A stretch of DNA of 64,000 bases from Paenibacillus kyungheensis (GTDB lineage Bacteria; Bacillota; Bacilli; Paenibacillales; Paenibacillaceae), in contig NZ_CP117416.1 of assembly GCF_028606985.1 (NCBI RefSeq), forward strand, positions 2,580,001-2,644,000, read 5' to 3'. Positions 11,301 through 20,656 of this stretch are shown here, piece by piece. The notes beneath the pieces are model-generated. The model searched no databases. It saw nothing but the letters and a program-made list of their open reading frames with translations, and was not told the DNA's origin. Numbering within the stretch: position 1 is the first letter of the stretch; the number at the start of each line of letters is the position of its first letter. The position numbers and the translations under genes are program-made.

Positions 11301-14147
11301 GTTCTTCTGCTAGGCAATCACGAAGCAGATATGCAATCACTCAAAGCTCGCTTCGGTCAGGAGGGATGCCGGGTCATCGAAGTCGAACTAGGTCAAGAGT
11401 TTTGTGAGCGTGGACCGGATCAATACATCTCATCTGCAGCAAGCAATGATTTTGACCGGATACTGCAAACGGCAGATCGGGAACAGATCGGGCAAATTGT
11501 TTATATGCTACGCACTCCGGAAGAATCGGATAGCTACGAGCGTTTGGAAGACCTTCGTAAAAAAAGCGCTGATGGACTGTTCTTGCTTATTCAGTCTTTA
11601 CTGCGCCACAAACTAAAGCAAACACTGAACCTGACGCTGATAGCTTCAAATGCGCAGAACATATCCAACGCTGAGAGCGAGCTTCAACCGCTATTCTCAG
11701 CGTTTTTTGGCTTGGGAAAAGTGATAAATGAAGAATATCCTGATTTACATGTTCGTTGTATCGATGTTGATGAGCATATATCGATTGATACTTTGTGGGA
11801 AGAGATGTCATTTAAACCGTCCACTTATTGTATCGGGTATCGAAGAAACGTTCGCTATGCGCCTAAGTTGGTATCGCTGCATAAGATCTCTACGGACGTC
11901 CGTCCGGTACCGCTAAAACAAGAAGGATTTTACCTCATTACAGGCGGACTAGGAGGCTTGGGACTGGAGGTAGGCAAACATTTGGCTGCTTCTCTCTCTG
12001 GTATTAAGCTGGTGTTTATGAACCGTACGGCATTGCCTCCGCGCGAGATATGGGCCCGTATAATTGATGATTCGGTCGATGAGAAGACGATACGTGCTAT
12101 ACAAGCATTGCTGGAAATGGAACGTCGAGGGGCAAGCGTACAGAGCTATTCGGCTGACGTCTCCAAAGCAGACGAACTTGAAGCGGCACTTTGCCAGTTG
12201 CGCGCGCAGTATGGAAAAGTTAACGGGATCGTGCATGCTGCTGGTGTCGCAGGCAAAGGGTATTTATTTCAAAAGCAACCTCTAGATTTTCAGAGTGTAA
12301 TGGCACCAAAAGTTAAAGGAACCTGGCTACTCGATAAGCTAACTGAGAACGAACCTCCCGACTTTTTTGTACTGTTTTCTTCGATCACTGCGCTTATAGG
12401 AGGGGTCGGGCAAGGTGATTATACAGCAGCTAATGCTTATATGGATACGTTTGCAGCTAAGCGAAACCAAAGCGGCAAACGTACGTTGTCGATCAATTGG
12501 CCAATCTGGAAAGAAACAGGAATGGGTGTCGATTATGAGATTCAGGATAACGGAATATTGCAAGCGATTCGTACTACTTCTGCTATGCAAATGCTAGACT
12601 TTTTGCTACCGCAGAGCCATGCCAATGTCATTGTTGGAAAATGGAATCAAGAGGCGGCTGGCAAACGGTTGATCGGTTCTTTTCTGTTTGGCTTATCTCA
12701 GGAACTGGAGCGCAAAATCCTCAAGCTTGCTTCGAGCCGTGAGCGCACGTTGCAGAAGGAGAATCCGTATCTCTATGCTGAAGTGGAAGTACATGGTAAA
12801 GAGAATTATAGCGAGATGGAAGTAAAGCTAGCTCAGATTTGGTCTGGCATTCTAGAGCTTGAGCAGATTAATGTCTACGACAGTTTTTATAGTTTAGGTG
12901 GAGATTCCATTATTGCGGTGCGGCTGGTGAGCGCTATGTCAGATCTTCTTCAAGTAGAAATCGGAGTGAACGATTTACTTGATCTCGCAACGATAGAGGC
13001 ACTAGCCGGTTATATCGATAAGTTACCTGGACAGGAATCGACTGCCAAACCGAATGCTGTGACAAAAGTGGCTAGCAAACAAGCCCCTGAGGAATTAAGA
13101 GCAATCGTTTCCGACCAAGCTTCATCATTGCCTGATCAGACGATCATAAGTCTTGATACATTCAACCAGACCCAAGAATTGTCTTGGCGGCAGTTTAATT
13201 GCTACGACAGAGGATTTGCTATCCAATTTGGTGATGAGAATGCTTCGTTGATTCCGTTTTTTAAACTGTTTTTAGGTTTGAAACGAGGATACAATCTTTC
13301 TGCACACGGGTATCCATATTCACTTCAAGATCAGGAGAAAGTGTTCGGCTACGAAACTGATCACCAGATGTTAACAAAATTCGGTTACGCTCTTCAGCAA
13401 GTGAATGTTGGGTCAGAGTCGAACTTTCATGAAACGATTTGTCAGTTAGTAGCGCAAAAAAAACTTGTCATGGTTTCGTTTGACGAATTTTATTCTTTTT
13501 ATACTCCATACTATCGTAAAGAGCATACAGATCATCTTACAATCATCAATGGGTATGACAGAAGAAAAGAGATTTACCATATCGTCAATCATAATCATCT
13601 TCAACAACAAGCTGTAAGCACTGTTTCTTATGGTCCATTTACAACACCGTTTGCTACGCTGGAAGAAGTATACGAAGCTATTCCAATAGAATTGAGAACA
13701 ATTATTATATTGGATCGATTGCCAGACTCGATTATACATGTGGAGTCGTTACGTACAGAACTTCTTCATCTTTTACGCATTTTAAGTGTGGAGGGTCAGG
13801 CAGGAAGCGAAATCGAACGAATGATCACCTGGGACGGGCAGAGTACAGAAAGCGTAGACGAGAAGATTAGGGAACTATATCTTAAGCTCGGAGGCAAAGA
13901 ATTATTTGTGGATACACTGATGAGAGATTTTATAGAAGAACCTTGGCAGACAGAAATCGAAGCAGCGGCAGATGTCATTATCACAAGTTCAAAACAGTTT
14001 ATCACCCAATTTGTTACTGGTATTTTTCGCAAACGTCCTGTGGATATACAGGATGTGATTCATTTTGAGGCAGAAGTACGTGATCATACACAACAATGGC
14101 TTAACTTGGCTATAACAGTATTGGAACAAAAGTGGCAGAAAAGTTGA
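8394..14147 (+). CDS. Trans-AT PKS, KS-DH-KR-ACP with C-terminal papain/BtrH-like domain
   Basis: The protein has 1917 residues and starts at an ATG preceded by TTAGGAGG. An N-terminal helical docking segment (IYQYVVEKTATG) is followed by a KS with C213, H347 and H387. There is no AT. The DH has H693 and D857, with Asn instead of Gln/His at the +4 position. The KR has TGGLGGLG at ~1183-1190 and Y1343. The ACP serine is S1505. After a Pro/Ala-rich linker, residues ~1590-1917 form an extra domain that is not a thioesterase. It has C1603 in NCYDRGF and H1714 in DHLTIINGYD, followed by a VNHNH segment. That pattern resembles C39/BtrH_N cysteine-peptidase-fold proteins. The gene lies 13 bp after the previous one and very probably accepts its chain. 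The terminal domain could transfer the acyl chain to an amine or hydroxyl, but this is inference. Confidence 0.93.
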   Translation: MNSIYQYVVEKTATGSINKAIGVEILKQLKREDNEKPHQDIAIIGIAIEMPNANDLDQFWSNLRQGIDCVAPFSEKRKADLQALWPMGQMSDAAPKYADGAYLSDIAHFDPSYFNISPVEAKLMDPQQRLFLQHAWRAIADAGYSEEQLSRSRTGVYVGFTGDFSESYQNFIAEVNPEQLPLSVTGNINSIIASRISYCLNLKGPAMLVDTACSSALVAVHLAALGMRNGDCEMAIAGGVKLNMLPLKDKLQSLDIASSTGKARTFDDESDGTGFGEGVAAILMKPLAKAQKDGDRIYAVIKGSAVNQDGSSIGITAPNALAQEDVIVRAWKNAGIDPETISYMEAHGTGTKLGDPIEIDGIAKAFSRFTDKKQFCAVGSIKTNIGHLDHLAGLAGLVKAVLAMQHAEIPPSLHFRRPNRNIRFESSPVFVSDRLIPWSVEHGPRRCGVSSFGLSGTNCHVVLEEAPPVKTEPATLDHLRVLTLSAESKEALIELVQSYRFYVGSKLYRNLDDLCYTANTGRGHYSHRLVLLFIDENKLQQQMLRLVQDEAWDVLEAEEIYYGENKVISAPKVNKRLGELTEDDKRQLTAKAHSLLESGEQLAALAKLYTSGADVAWSTLYRGHKYSKVQLPPVPFARKRFWVEAVTDKRKIEHVTHEQPLNSLIDKQLVDTMGLQVYASDFRLEERWVLSQHRIMGNGVVPGTTFIDMVRQLLLLDGSENESHFEQVTFLSPFIVSEGEVRQMHLSFENDKDTRLRFAIVSRGEDEKEWIEHCKGTVDLIKPQKNRTFPFRELLDRFASYETIEVEQGQGDIEFGPRWNNVRQIQVNKTEMLAHIELPEDFAADIYDHQLHPAMMDNAMNIAINQIGDGFYLPWMYKKLRVYGKMPQQFFSFVLLKQDVQPGGETAVFDVMLMDKHGRVFAEAEDYIIKRVNKDGESYQRLKSSDCFQLEWLPEPCVTDEPATSISGSVLLLGNHEADMQSLKARFGQEGCRVIEVELGQEFCERGPDQYISSAASNDFDRILQTADREQIGQIVYMLRTPEESDSYERLEDLRKKSADGLFLLIQSLLRHKLKQTLNLTLIASNAQNISNAESELQPLFSAFFGLGKVINEEYPDLHVRCIDVDEHISIDTLWEEMSFKPSTYCIGYRRNVRYAPKLVSLHKISTDVRPVPLKQEGFYLITGGLGGLGLEVGKHLAASLSGIKLVFMNRTALPPREIWARIIDDSVDEKTIRAIQALLEMERRGASVQSYSADVSKADELEAALCQLRAQYGKVNGIVHAAGVAGKGYLFQKQPLDFQSVMAPKVKGTWLLDKLTENEPPDFFVLFSSITALIGGVGQGDYTAANAYMDTFAAKRNQSGKRTLSINWPIWKETGMGVDYEIQDNGILQAIRTTSAMQMLDFLLPQSHANVIVGKWNQEAAGKRLIGSFLFGLSQELERKILKLASSRERTLQKENPYLYAEVEVHGKENYSEMEVKLAQIWSGILELEQINVYDSFYSLGGDSIIAVRLVSAMSDLLQVEIGVNDLLDLATIEALAGYIDKLPGQESTAKPNAVTKVASKQAPEELRAIVSDQASSLPDQTIISLDTFNQTQELSWRQFNCYDRGFAIQFGDENASLIPFFKLFLGLKRGYNLSAHGYPYSLQDQEKVFGYETDHQMLTKFGYALQQVNVGSESNFHETICQLVAQKKLVMVSFDEFYSFYTPYYRKEHTDHLTIINGYDRRKEIYHIVNHNHLQQQAVSTVSYGPFTTPFATLEEVYEAIPIELRTIIILDRLPDSIIHVESLRTELLHLLRILSVEGQAGSEIERMITWDGQSTESVDEKIRELYLKLGGKELFVDTLMRDFIEEPWQTEIEAAADVIITSSKQFITQFVTGIFRKRPVDIQDVIHFEAEVRDHTQQWLNLAITVLEQKWQKS
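13161..13703 (+). other. C-terminal C39/BtrH_N-like domain within the PKS
   Basis: Protein residues ~1590-1770 show a candidate Cys-His-Asn triad: C1603, H1714 and an Asn or Asp in VNHNH near 1733. Between them lie conserved-looking hydrophobic strands (LVMVSFDEFY). In the butirosin pathway BtrH moves an acyl side chain from an acyl carrier protein to an aminoglycoside amine, using this kind of fold. The position right after an ACP fits acyl transfer or off-loading. The family call is by eye and the catalytic assignments are tentative. Confidence 0.55.
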
Positions 14148-14184
14148 GTCGATCTAACGCTATCTGCTGACAAGGCACATACTC

Positions 14185-14189
14185 GGAGG
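14185..14189 (+). promoter_or_regulatory. Ribosome binding site that selects the start of the carbamoyltransferase
   Basis: GGAGG directly abuts the first ATG (14190), leaving no spacer. The second ATG at 14196 is 6 nt downstream, which is normal spacing, so translation probably begins there. Confidence 0.7.
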
Positions 14190-14195
14190 ATGCAT

Positions 14196-15869
14196 ATGTA
14201 TATCTTAGGAATTACCGGACCGTTAGGACATGATGCAGCGGCATGTCTTATGAAAGAAGGACGTATCGTGGCTATGGTTGAAGAGGAGCGTCTATCGCGC
14301 ATACCGCATTCACCTGGTGGATTAATGCCTTACTTGGCTATTGAGCATTGTTTGAATAAGGAAGAAATATCTCTGGATCAAGTCGATTATATCGTGCTTA
14401 GCTGGGATAAGGGACTTATTCCCCAAACCAAAATTCCGCTACCCGATATTTTTGATGATGTAGGAAGCTTATTTCCAAAAAGTAAGTTTCCTCATTCTAA
14501 GCTTCCTAAAATTGAAGTTATAGATCATCATTTGGCACATGCAGCGAGCGCGTATTACTTTTCTCCGTTCGAAGAAGCTGGCGTTCTGGTTGTAGACGGC
14601 GCAGGTGAAGATTGCAGTACAACACTTTATCACGGGAAAAATGGGCGCTTGAACAAACTCGATTCTATCCATCATAACGAATCGTTGGGGGAATTCTATG
14701 CGACAGTAACAGAATATGTCGGGTTTGACTGGAACGATCCGGGCAAAACAATGGGACTGGCTTCTTTCGGAGAGCCTGTTTATGAATTTCCTCGTATCGC
14801 TCTTGACGATGTTAAAGGATACTCGATGAAAATCGATCAATCCTTACATATGTCCAAAGTGGAAAATGTTTGGAAAAAGGAATTTGTTCGTCTTGGTATC
14901 ATGCCAAATATCAGCACTCGCCGGTATAACCCGGTGACTTATCGGATGTCTGAGCATTTGGAGTTCGATGCTGTTCATTATAATCTCGCTGCTTCAGCGC
15001 AACGCAAGCTTGAAGAATGCTATATGAATCTCGCCAAAGTGTTGATGGAGCGAACAGGCTCCCGTAATCTTTGTTTAGCGGGTGGGGTAGCGCTGAATTG
15101 TGTGGCTAATGGTCAATTAAGACGATCTGGTCATGTAGACGGTCTGTTTATACAACCTGCCGCCAACGATGCTGGCGCCGCGATTGGAGCGGCGGCGGAA
15201 GTTGCGGCAAGACTGGGCTTTGCGATTGAGAAGCTTGTAAGCAACTACTCCGGTCCTTCGTTTACCAATGATCAAATTCGCGCAACACTGGATCACCTGG
15301 GATTGAGATATAAAGCGGTCAACGATGCAACAGAAACGGCTAGCCAATTGCTTACAGAAGGGCAGACTGTTGGTTGGTTTCAGGGAGGGGCAGAATACGG
15401 TCCACGGGCGCTGGGCAACCGTAGCATGCTCGCCAACCCATCCGTTCCTGATATACAAAATCATATGAATAATAATGTAAAATTTCGTGAAGGATTTCGT
15501 CCTTTTGGTCCCTCTGTTCTGGAAGAAGAGGCTGGAGAGTGGTTCGAAGATATGCACTCTTCACGTTTTATGCTTCAATCCTTTGACGTGAAACCTAATA
15601 AGCGTAGCGCTGTTGAAGGCGTTGTACATGTAGACGGTTCTTCGCGGCCACAGACAGTCACAAAGGAAACAAATGCTCGTTACTATAAGCTAATTAGCGA
15701 ATTTCGAAAGAATACAGGCATTCCTATGGTGCTGAATACTTCGTTCAATTTGCGAGGAGAACCGATGGTAAATACACCGTATGATGCTATTCGGACGTAT
15801 ATCATGGGAGCTCTAGATGTGCTGGTTATGGAAGATATCGTTCTGGTCAAAGCAGACTCCAATCTTTGA
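14196..15869 (+). CDS. NodU/CmcH-family O-carbamoyltransferase
   Basis: This 557-residue protein is of normal length for the NodU/CmcH family, whose members move a carbamoyl group from carbamoyl phosphate, via carbamoyl-AMP, onto a substrate hydroxyl. The N-terminal metal/nucleotide region carries DHHLAHAASAY (residues 110-120) and a following DGAGED. The C-terminal YrdC-like region has GAEYGPRALGNRS around 402-410 and NTSFNLRGEP. The start is placed at the second ATG because of the ribosome-site spacing. The gene sits inside the synthetase operon, so its substrate is probably a hydroxyl made by a KR, or the Ser/Thr of the peptide. Whether it acts on the carrier-bound chain or on the free product cannot be seen. 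Confidence 0.93.
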   Translation: MYILGITGPLGHDAAACLMKEGRIVAMVEEERLSRIPHSPGGLMPYLAIEHCLNKEEISLDQVDYIVLSWDKGLIPQTKIPLPDIFDDVGSLFPKSKFPHSKLPKIEVIDHHLAHAASAYYFSPFEEAGVLVVDGAGEDCSTTLYHGKNGRLNKLDSIHHNESLGEFYATVTEYVGFDWNDPGKTMGLASFGEPVYEFPRIALDDVKGYSMKIDQSLHMSKVENVWKKEFVRLGIMPNISTRRYNPVTYRMSEHLEFDAVHYNLAASAQRKLEECYMNLAKVLMERTGSRNLCLAGGVALNCVANGQLRRSGHVDGLFIQPAANDAGAAIGAAAEVAARLGFAIEKLVSNYSGPSFTNDQIRATLDHLGLRYKAVNDATETASQLLTEGQTVGWFQGGAEYGPRALGNRSMLANPSVPDIQNHMNNNVKFREGFRPFGPSVLEEEAGEWFEDMHSSRFMLQSFDVKPNKRSAVEGVVHVDGSSRPQTVTKETNARYYKLISEFRKNTGIPMVLNTSFNLRGEPMVNTPYDAIRTYIMGALDVLVMEDIVLVKADSNL

Positions 15870-15900
15870 TAATTTGATGAACGAAGGAGGAGTAATCTAT

Positions 15901-16839
15901 ATGTCAGTAGTAATCAAGCCTTTTGAGATAGGTATGCTGGAAAGTTTGAAATATATCGAAAATCGAGTTAGAGAATCAGAGTCTGATTTTCCTTCTTGGG
16001 CAAACTGGGCTTATTTAAACAATCCGGAGTTAAAAAAATCAAATATGTTTGTAGCACTGATCGACAACGAATTCAAAGGGTATGGGCATTTGCTTCCCCG
16101 TCCTGCTTTTGACGATGATCCTCCGAAAGTAGCGCATACGCTTTACTTTGACTTTAATGTTCTACCAGATATACCGGAATCACGGATGGTGCTGAAGGCG
16201 CTTTACACTGCTTTGCATAAAAGAGGGCAAGAATTGCTTGCGGAATTGCCGTCTCGACAAGCCGAATGGTGCATTCAGCATTATGGCTCCGTAAAGCGGC
16301 AACTGGATTTTGTTCAAAGTCTTGGATTTAAGAAAATCGAAAGCTATATGCTTCTTGAACGTAGCTTCGAGCAGTCAGTGTCTTATAATGCGCTACCAGA
16401 AGAACTCTCTTTATTTCAGTGGGAAATGGATACTCAGCAAGACCAGAATACTTTTCTAGAGCTTGAAAAGTTATGCTTTCCGGAGGAAACACCTACGTTA
16501 GATAAATTGAGTGCATTAAAGGGATTGCCAGCGTGGAGAACGTATGCTGCTGCGGAGTCAGACGGCACCGTTGTCGGCCTGATTATGGTGCATATGGACT
16601 TAAATAGAAAAAAAGGATATATCGACGATCTATTCACTGTTCCCGCTTATCGCAGTCGAGGAGTTGCCCGGGCGCTGTTGGGAGCAGGGATTCAATATTT
16701 ATCTGATCTTGGTTCAATTGCAGTACAGCTTCACGTATCGGACTCGAATTTATCGGCTTTCCGTCTATACCGTCAAATAGGATTTGAGATCATAAAGGAG
16801 CAATTAGAATTTAGAAAGTCTTTTGCGGAACAGGAATAG
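15901..16839 (+). CDS. Tandem GNAT-type N-acetyltransferase
   Basis: The open frame extends upstream into the carbamoyltransferase gene, but the ATG at 15901 follows a strong site (AAGGAGG, 15884-15890) at ideal spacing, giving 312 residues. The C-terminal half is a clear GNAT fold with the acetyl-CoA loop RSRGVARALLG at 251-261 and a SNLSAFRLYRQIGF signature. The N-terminal half has the weaker look of a second GNAT repeat, an arrangement also known from mycothiol synthase-like enzymes. In this operon it may acylate an amine of the product or of a precursor, for tailoring or self-protection. The substrate is unknown. Confidence 0.85.
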   Translation: MSVVIKPFEIGMLESLKYIENRVRESESDFPSWANWAYLNNPELKKSNMFVALIDNEFKGYGHLLPRPAFDDDPPKVAHTLYFDFNVLPDIPESRMVLKALYTALHKRGQELLAELPSRQAEWCIQHYGSVKRQLDFVQSLGFKKIESYMLLERSFEQSVSYNALPEELSLFQWEMDTQQDQNTFLELEKLCFPEETPTLDKLSALKGLPAWRTYAAAESDGTVVGLIMVHMDLNRKKGYIDDLFTVPAYRSRGVARALLGAGIQYLSDLGSIAVQLHVSDSNLSAFRLYRQIGFEIIKEQLEFRKSFAEQE

Positions 16840-16855
16840 GAAGGGGCGGTGGTAA

Positions 16856-19800
16856 ATGAGTACATCTGAAAAGCTGAACAAAGATCAAGTAGAAACGATT
16901 CTAGCGCTCAGTCCACCACAAGAAGGAATGCTGTTTCATTACTTGAGTGACCCAAGCAAGCACGTTGAGCAACTGACGTTTAGATTAAACAATTGTGGAC
17001 ATAATGTTCGGCAAGCATGGGAAACAGTGACAAAGGCTAATCAGGCATTGCGAACGGTTTTTAGATGGGAAGGGCTCGAAGCACCGATACAAATTATTTT
17101 GAAAGATCAGAAATTGTCTTATTCGGAGTACGATTTGACTTCAGAGTCACCTGAACAGCAAGAAGTGTTGCTGAAAAGTTATCGTGCTACCCAAAGGGAG
17201 AAGGAGTTTGATCTTCAACTGCATTCGTTTCGTGTACTGCTTTGCCGCTTATCGGAAGATGAGATTGAAATGACGCTTACGTATCATCACATTATTATGG
17301 ATGGTTGGAGTACAGGGGTGCTTCTTCGTGAGTTCGTCTATGTGTATCAGGCTTTAAATGAAGGAAAGGAAGTCCATTTGCTACCGAAGACATCCTACAA
17401 AGCATTCGTTCTCTGGCATCAGGAGAAGTCGCACGAAAATAAAACAGATTACTGGCAAGGTGTTCTTTCAGACTTTGAATGGAAACCAGGCATATCCTCT
17501 CGAAATCTAATGCCAGAAGGGAGTAGCAAAGCTGAAAAGAAGGAGCATGCAACCGTTCGAAATAGACCTTCGGATCATATCTATGCTGCTGTACGAAAGA
17601 TCGCAGAGCGATTAAAGACGACACCGGCAACTTTTTTTTATGCCGCTTGGGCATTCGTATTGCAACGTTATGGAAATACGGAAGATATCGTTTTTGGGAC
17701 GGCTGTTTCTGGACGAAAGGCCACTATTGTCGGTATTGATCAAATGGTAGGTTTGTTCAGCTCTGTGATTCCTTTGCGGGTTCGAACTGCTACGAAAAAG
17801 GACTGTGTTCGCGAGTTGTTACTTCGTATCGATGCCAGCCTGAAAGAACGGGAGCCGTTTGAGCACGTTCCTCTGGCAGATATTCAACAGGTCGGTCAGG
17901 TGCCACCGGGTATGTCACTTTTCGATTCTATTGTAGTTATCGAAAATTATCCGTTAGATCATACAGTGCTAGCTCAAAGCACGTTGCGATTAACCGAAAC
18001 GTTCAAACAAATGACGTACCCGTTGGTGCTTATCGTATATCCTTTTGAGCAATTGGAATTCGAGTTGCAGTTTCATTCTCAAACCTTGGAACAAGCAGAA
18101 GCATTGATGAATCGTTACATTCACATACTTGAGGAAATAACGTTTGATGAAGAGCAGCTGATTTCAGAACTTGGCTTGTTATCAAAGTCGGAACTGAATC
18201 AGATGGAGAGCTGGCAAGGAGCTATGACAGCAGATCAAATGACGGATCGCACCGTATTTGATGCGTTTGAGTGGCAAGCCGAGCGGGAGCCTGATCGAAT
18301 TGCGGTTAGTTTTGGTGAACGATCACTTACTTACGGGGAGTTAAATGACAGAGCTAATCGATTGGCACATCTGCTTCGCAGTAAGGGCGTTATTCCAGAC
18401 CAGCTTGTTGCAATCATGCTGGAGCGATCAATCGAAATGATGGTAGGCTTGCTTGCGATACTAAAGGCAGGCGGAGCTTACGTGCCGATCGATCCCAGTT
18501 ACCCGAAAGATCGTATTGCTTACTTGCTAGAGGACAGTCAGGCACATCTGCTACTGACCGACGGCCAACAGACACCTTCATTCTCTGGCGAAATCATAGA
18601 TTTGACGGATGAATCGTATTATGAAGACATACAGAGCAAGGTACAAGCAGTAAGCGGATCATGTAATTTAGCCTATGTTATTTATACATCAGGCTCTACG
18701 GGCAAACCGAAGGGAGTTATGGTCGAACATCATTCGATTGTTAACCGGCTAGAATGGATGCAGAAATGTTATCCGCTGACAAAAGCAGATGTCATTTTGC
18801 AAAAAACGTCATTTAGCTTTGACGTGTCCGTCTGGGAACTTTTTTGGTGGGGAATGTCTGGAGCATCAGTTGTATTTTTGGAACCGGGAGAAGAGAAAAA
18901 TCCTGCCGCTATCGTGCAAGCTGTCAAACAGTATGGAGTTACAGTGATGCACTTTGTTCCATCGATGTTGCAACTTTTTTTAGATCATGTGGAAGACAAT
19001 AGACAAGAAGAGAATCTTCGTTCACTTCATCATATATTTGTAAGTGGAGAAGCATTACGTGTGCAACAAGCCTATCGGTTCAAGCATCTATTCGAGCAAG
19101 TGAAACTTGTTAATTTGTACGGACCTACGGAAGCGACTGTAGATGTGTCTTTTCATGAATGTTCAGGAGACAGTCGTCTGTCCACTATCCCAATCGGTCG
19201 GCCTATTGATAATACGTCACTTTATATTATGAATCAGCATATGCAGCAACAGCCAGTTGGTGCTGTCGGTGAACTATATATCGGCGGAATCGGAGTGGCA
19301 AGAGGCTACTGGGGTCGTCCAGAATTAACTGCAGAAAAATTTATCAGTAATCCCTTCAAATCCGAAGAACGGATCTACAAGACGGGGGATCTAGCTCGCC
19401 GACTTCCGAATGGAGAAATTGATTATTTAGGTCGAACCGATTATCAAGTCAAAATACGCGGTTACCGTATCGAACGTGGAGAGATCGAGCACGTTCTGGC
19501 TAATCATCCGGCAGTGCTTCATGCCATAGTTGTAGTTAAGCAGCTTGGAGAGAGCGACAGTCTTGTTGCTTATGTGCAATTACATGGCGGAGAACAACGA
19601 CTAGATGAAGTCAAAACGCATGCAGCGTCTATACTTGCGCCTTACATGATTCCGTCTCTCTATGTCGTTCTTGAGCAATTGCCGCTTACTAGCAACCAAA
19701 AGATCGATCTAAAAAATCTACCAGAACCTGATTCGTACAGATCAAGTCGCTCGCCGTATACTCCTGCTCGGAACGATGTCGAGCACAAACTTGTCAATAT

Positions 19801-20614
19801 TTGGCGCGATGTCCTTAACATCGAACAGATCGGTATTACCGATCATTTTTTTGAGCTGGGTGGCAATTCTATTCTTCTAATGCGGTTGTACAATAAGTGC
19901 CGGAAAGAAATTTCGGATACGTTGCTCATAACCGATTTGTTTGCTTATCCGACAATTCGTCAATTGGCTGAGTTTGTGTCACAACATGGAGATGGACATT
20001 CGAGAAGTAAACGAAAAGGGATTCATTTGGAAACAGGCTTGACTGGGCGAGCTAGAGGTAAAGTGAAGCCCGGAGGATTGGAAGCGATCATCGATGGCGA
20101 GTTGCTGAAGTTCCTCCGCACTATTGCAGATATGGAGCAGACAAGCACCGATGCTATTTTGCTGGCAATGTTTTTGTACCAGCTCTCTGAATATGCTGTA
20201 ACGTCTACGGTAGAGTTCGATATGATGTTTTCCTCTTACAACGAGGTCGCTTCTGCACAGATTTCGATGGATGGATTTCAATCCTTCTCTCCGCTGTTTT
20301 ACGAAGTGAATCAACAGATATCATCTAATTTCGAAACGTATTCAATCGATAACTGGAAGAATTGGGAACAAGATCCAAATGGTGCGCATTTGCTAGTTAG
20401 CCGGCGAGAATTACTGACATCCACGATCAATCTGCTAGACGTGTATGACATTGTGTTCCGTATCGCAGATGGGAAAGAAGCAAGCATGCGTCTAACTGTA
20501 GATTTTAATATCGCTTTTCTCAGAGAGGATCGAATCGAGTCACTGGTTGGAGAGTATCTCGAATCGTTACATTTGCTTGTTGCACACTATCAAAAAATTC
20601 ACAGCGCTTTTTAG
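16856..20614 (+). CDS. NRPS module C-A(Ser)-PCP with half-condensation tail
   Basis: A 1252-residue single-module NRPS. The C domain opens with the LSPPQEGMLFH-type start seen in condensation domains that accept D-configured or docked partners, and has HHIIMDG at 144-150. The A domain has A3 from Y610 (YTSGSTGKPKG); its pocket residues read D-V-W-H-F-S-L-V-D-K, the EntF-type serine code. The PCP attachment is S1005 in GGNSI. Residues ~1073-1252 resemble the C-terminal lobe of a condensation domain without the HHxxxDG lobe. The gene follows the GNAT by 16 bp and precedes a KS-KR-ACP protein. Serine activation is well supported by the code. The acceptor or donor partners are inferred only from gene order. 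Confidence 0.93.
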   Translation: MSTSEKLNKDQVETILALSPPQEGMLFHYLSDPSKHVEQLTFRLNNCGHNVRQAWETVTKANQALRTVFRWEGLEAPIQIILKDQKLSYSEYDLTSESPEQQEVLLKSYRATQREKEFDLQLHSFRVLLCRLSEDEIEMTLTYHHIIMDGWSTGVLLREFVYVYQALNEGKEVHLLPKTSYKAFVLWHQEKSHENKTDYWQGVLSDFEWKPGISSRNLMPEGSSKAEKKEHATVRNRPSDHIYAAVRKIAERLKTTPATFFYAAWAFVLQRYGNTEDIVFGTAVSGRKATIVGIDQMVGLFSSVIPLRVRTATKKDCVRELLLRIDASLKEREPFEHVPLADIQQVGQVPPGMSLFDSIVVIENYPLDHTVLAQSTLRLTETFKQMTYPLVLIVYPFEQLEFELQFHSQTLEQAEALMNRYIHILEEITFDEEQLISELGLLSKSELNQMESWQGAMTADQMTDRTVFDAFEWQAEREPDRIAVSFGERSLTYGELNDRANRLAHLLRSKGVIPDQLVAIMLERSIEMMVGLLAILKAGGAYVPIDPSYPKDRIAYLLEDSQAHLLLTDGQQTPSFSGEIIDLTDESYYEDIQSKVQAVSGSCNLAYVIYTSGSTGKPKGVMVEHHSIVNRLEWMQKCYPLTKADVILQKTSFSFDVSVWELFWWGMSGASVVFLEPGEEKNPAAIVQAVKQYGVTVMHFVPSMLQLFLDHVEDNRQEENLRSLHHIFVSGEALRVQQAYRFKHLFEQVKLVNLYGPTEATVDVSFHECSGDSRLSTIPIGRPIDNTSLYIMNQHMQQQPVGAVGELYIGGIGVARGYWGRPELTAEKFISNPFKSEERIYKTGDLARRLPNGEIDYLGRTDYQVKIRGYRIERGEIEHVLANHPAVLHAIVVVKQLGESDSLVAYVQLHGGEQRLDEVKTHAASILAPYMIPSLYVVLEQLPLTSNQKIDLKNLPEPDSYRSSRSPYTPARNDVEHKLVNIWRDVLNIEQIGITDHFFELGGNSILLMRLYNKCRKEISDTLLITDLFAYPTIRQLAEFVSQHGDGHSRSKRKGIHLETGLTGRARGKVKPGGLEAIIDGELLKFLRTIADMEQTSTDAILLAMFLYQLSEYAVTSTVEFDMMFSSYNEVASAQISMDGFQSFSPLFYEVNQQISSNFETYSIDNWKNWEQDPNGAHLLVSRRELLTSTINLLDVYDIVFRIADGKEASMRLTVDFNIAFLREDRIESLVGEYLESLHLLVAHYQKIHSAF
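20072..20611 (+). other. Half-condensation-like tail after the serine PCP
   Basis: About 180 residues follow the PCP. They contain a segment like the C-domain latch region (LLKFLRTIADMEQTSTDAIL) and an end like the last strand and helix of C domains (LTVDFNIAFLREDRIESLV). No HHxxxDG is present, so it should not catalyse condensation by itself. A similar tail ends the Thr NRPS at 42,497. It may be a docking or chain-presentation element. Confidence 0.5.
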
Positions 20615-20656
20615 TCCTATTGAAGATAAGCTGATGTATTCGGAGGCTCTTTCTGA

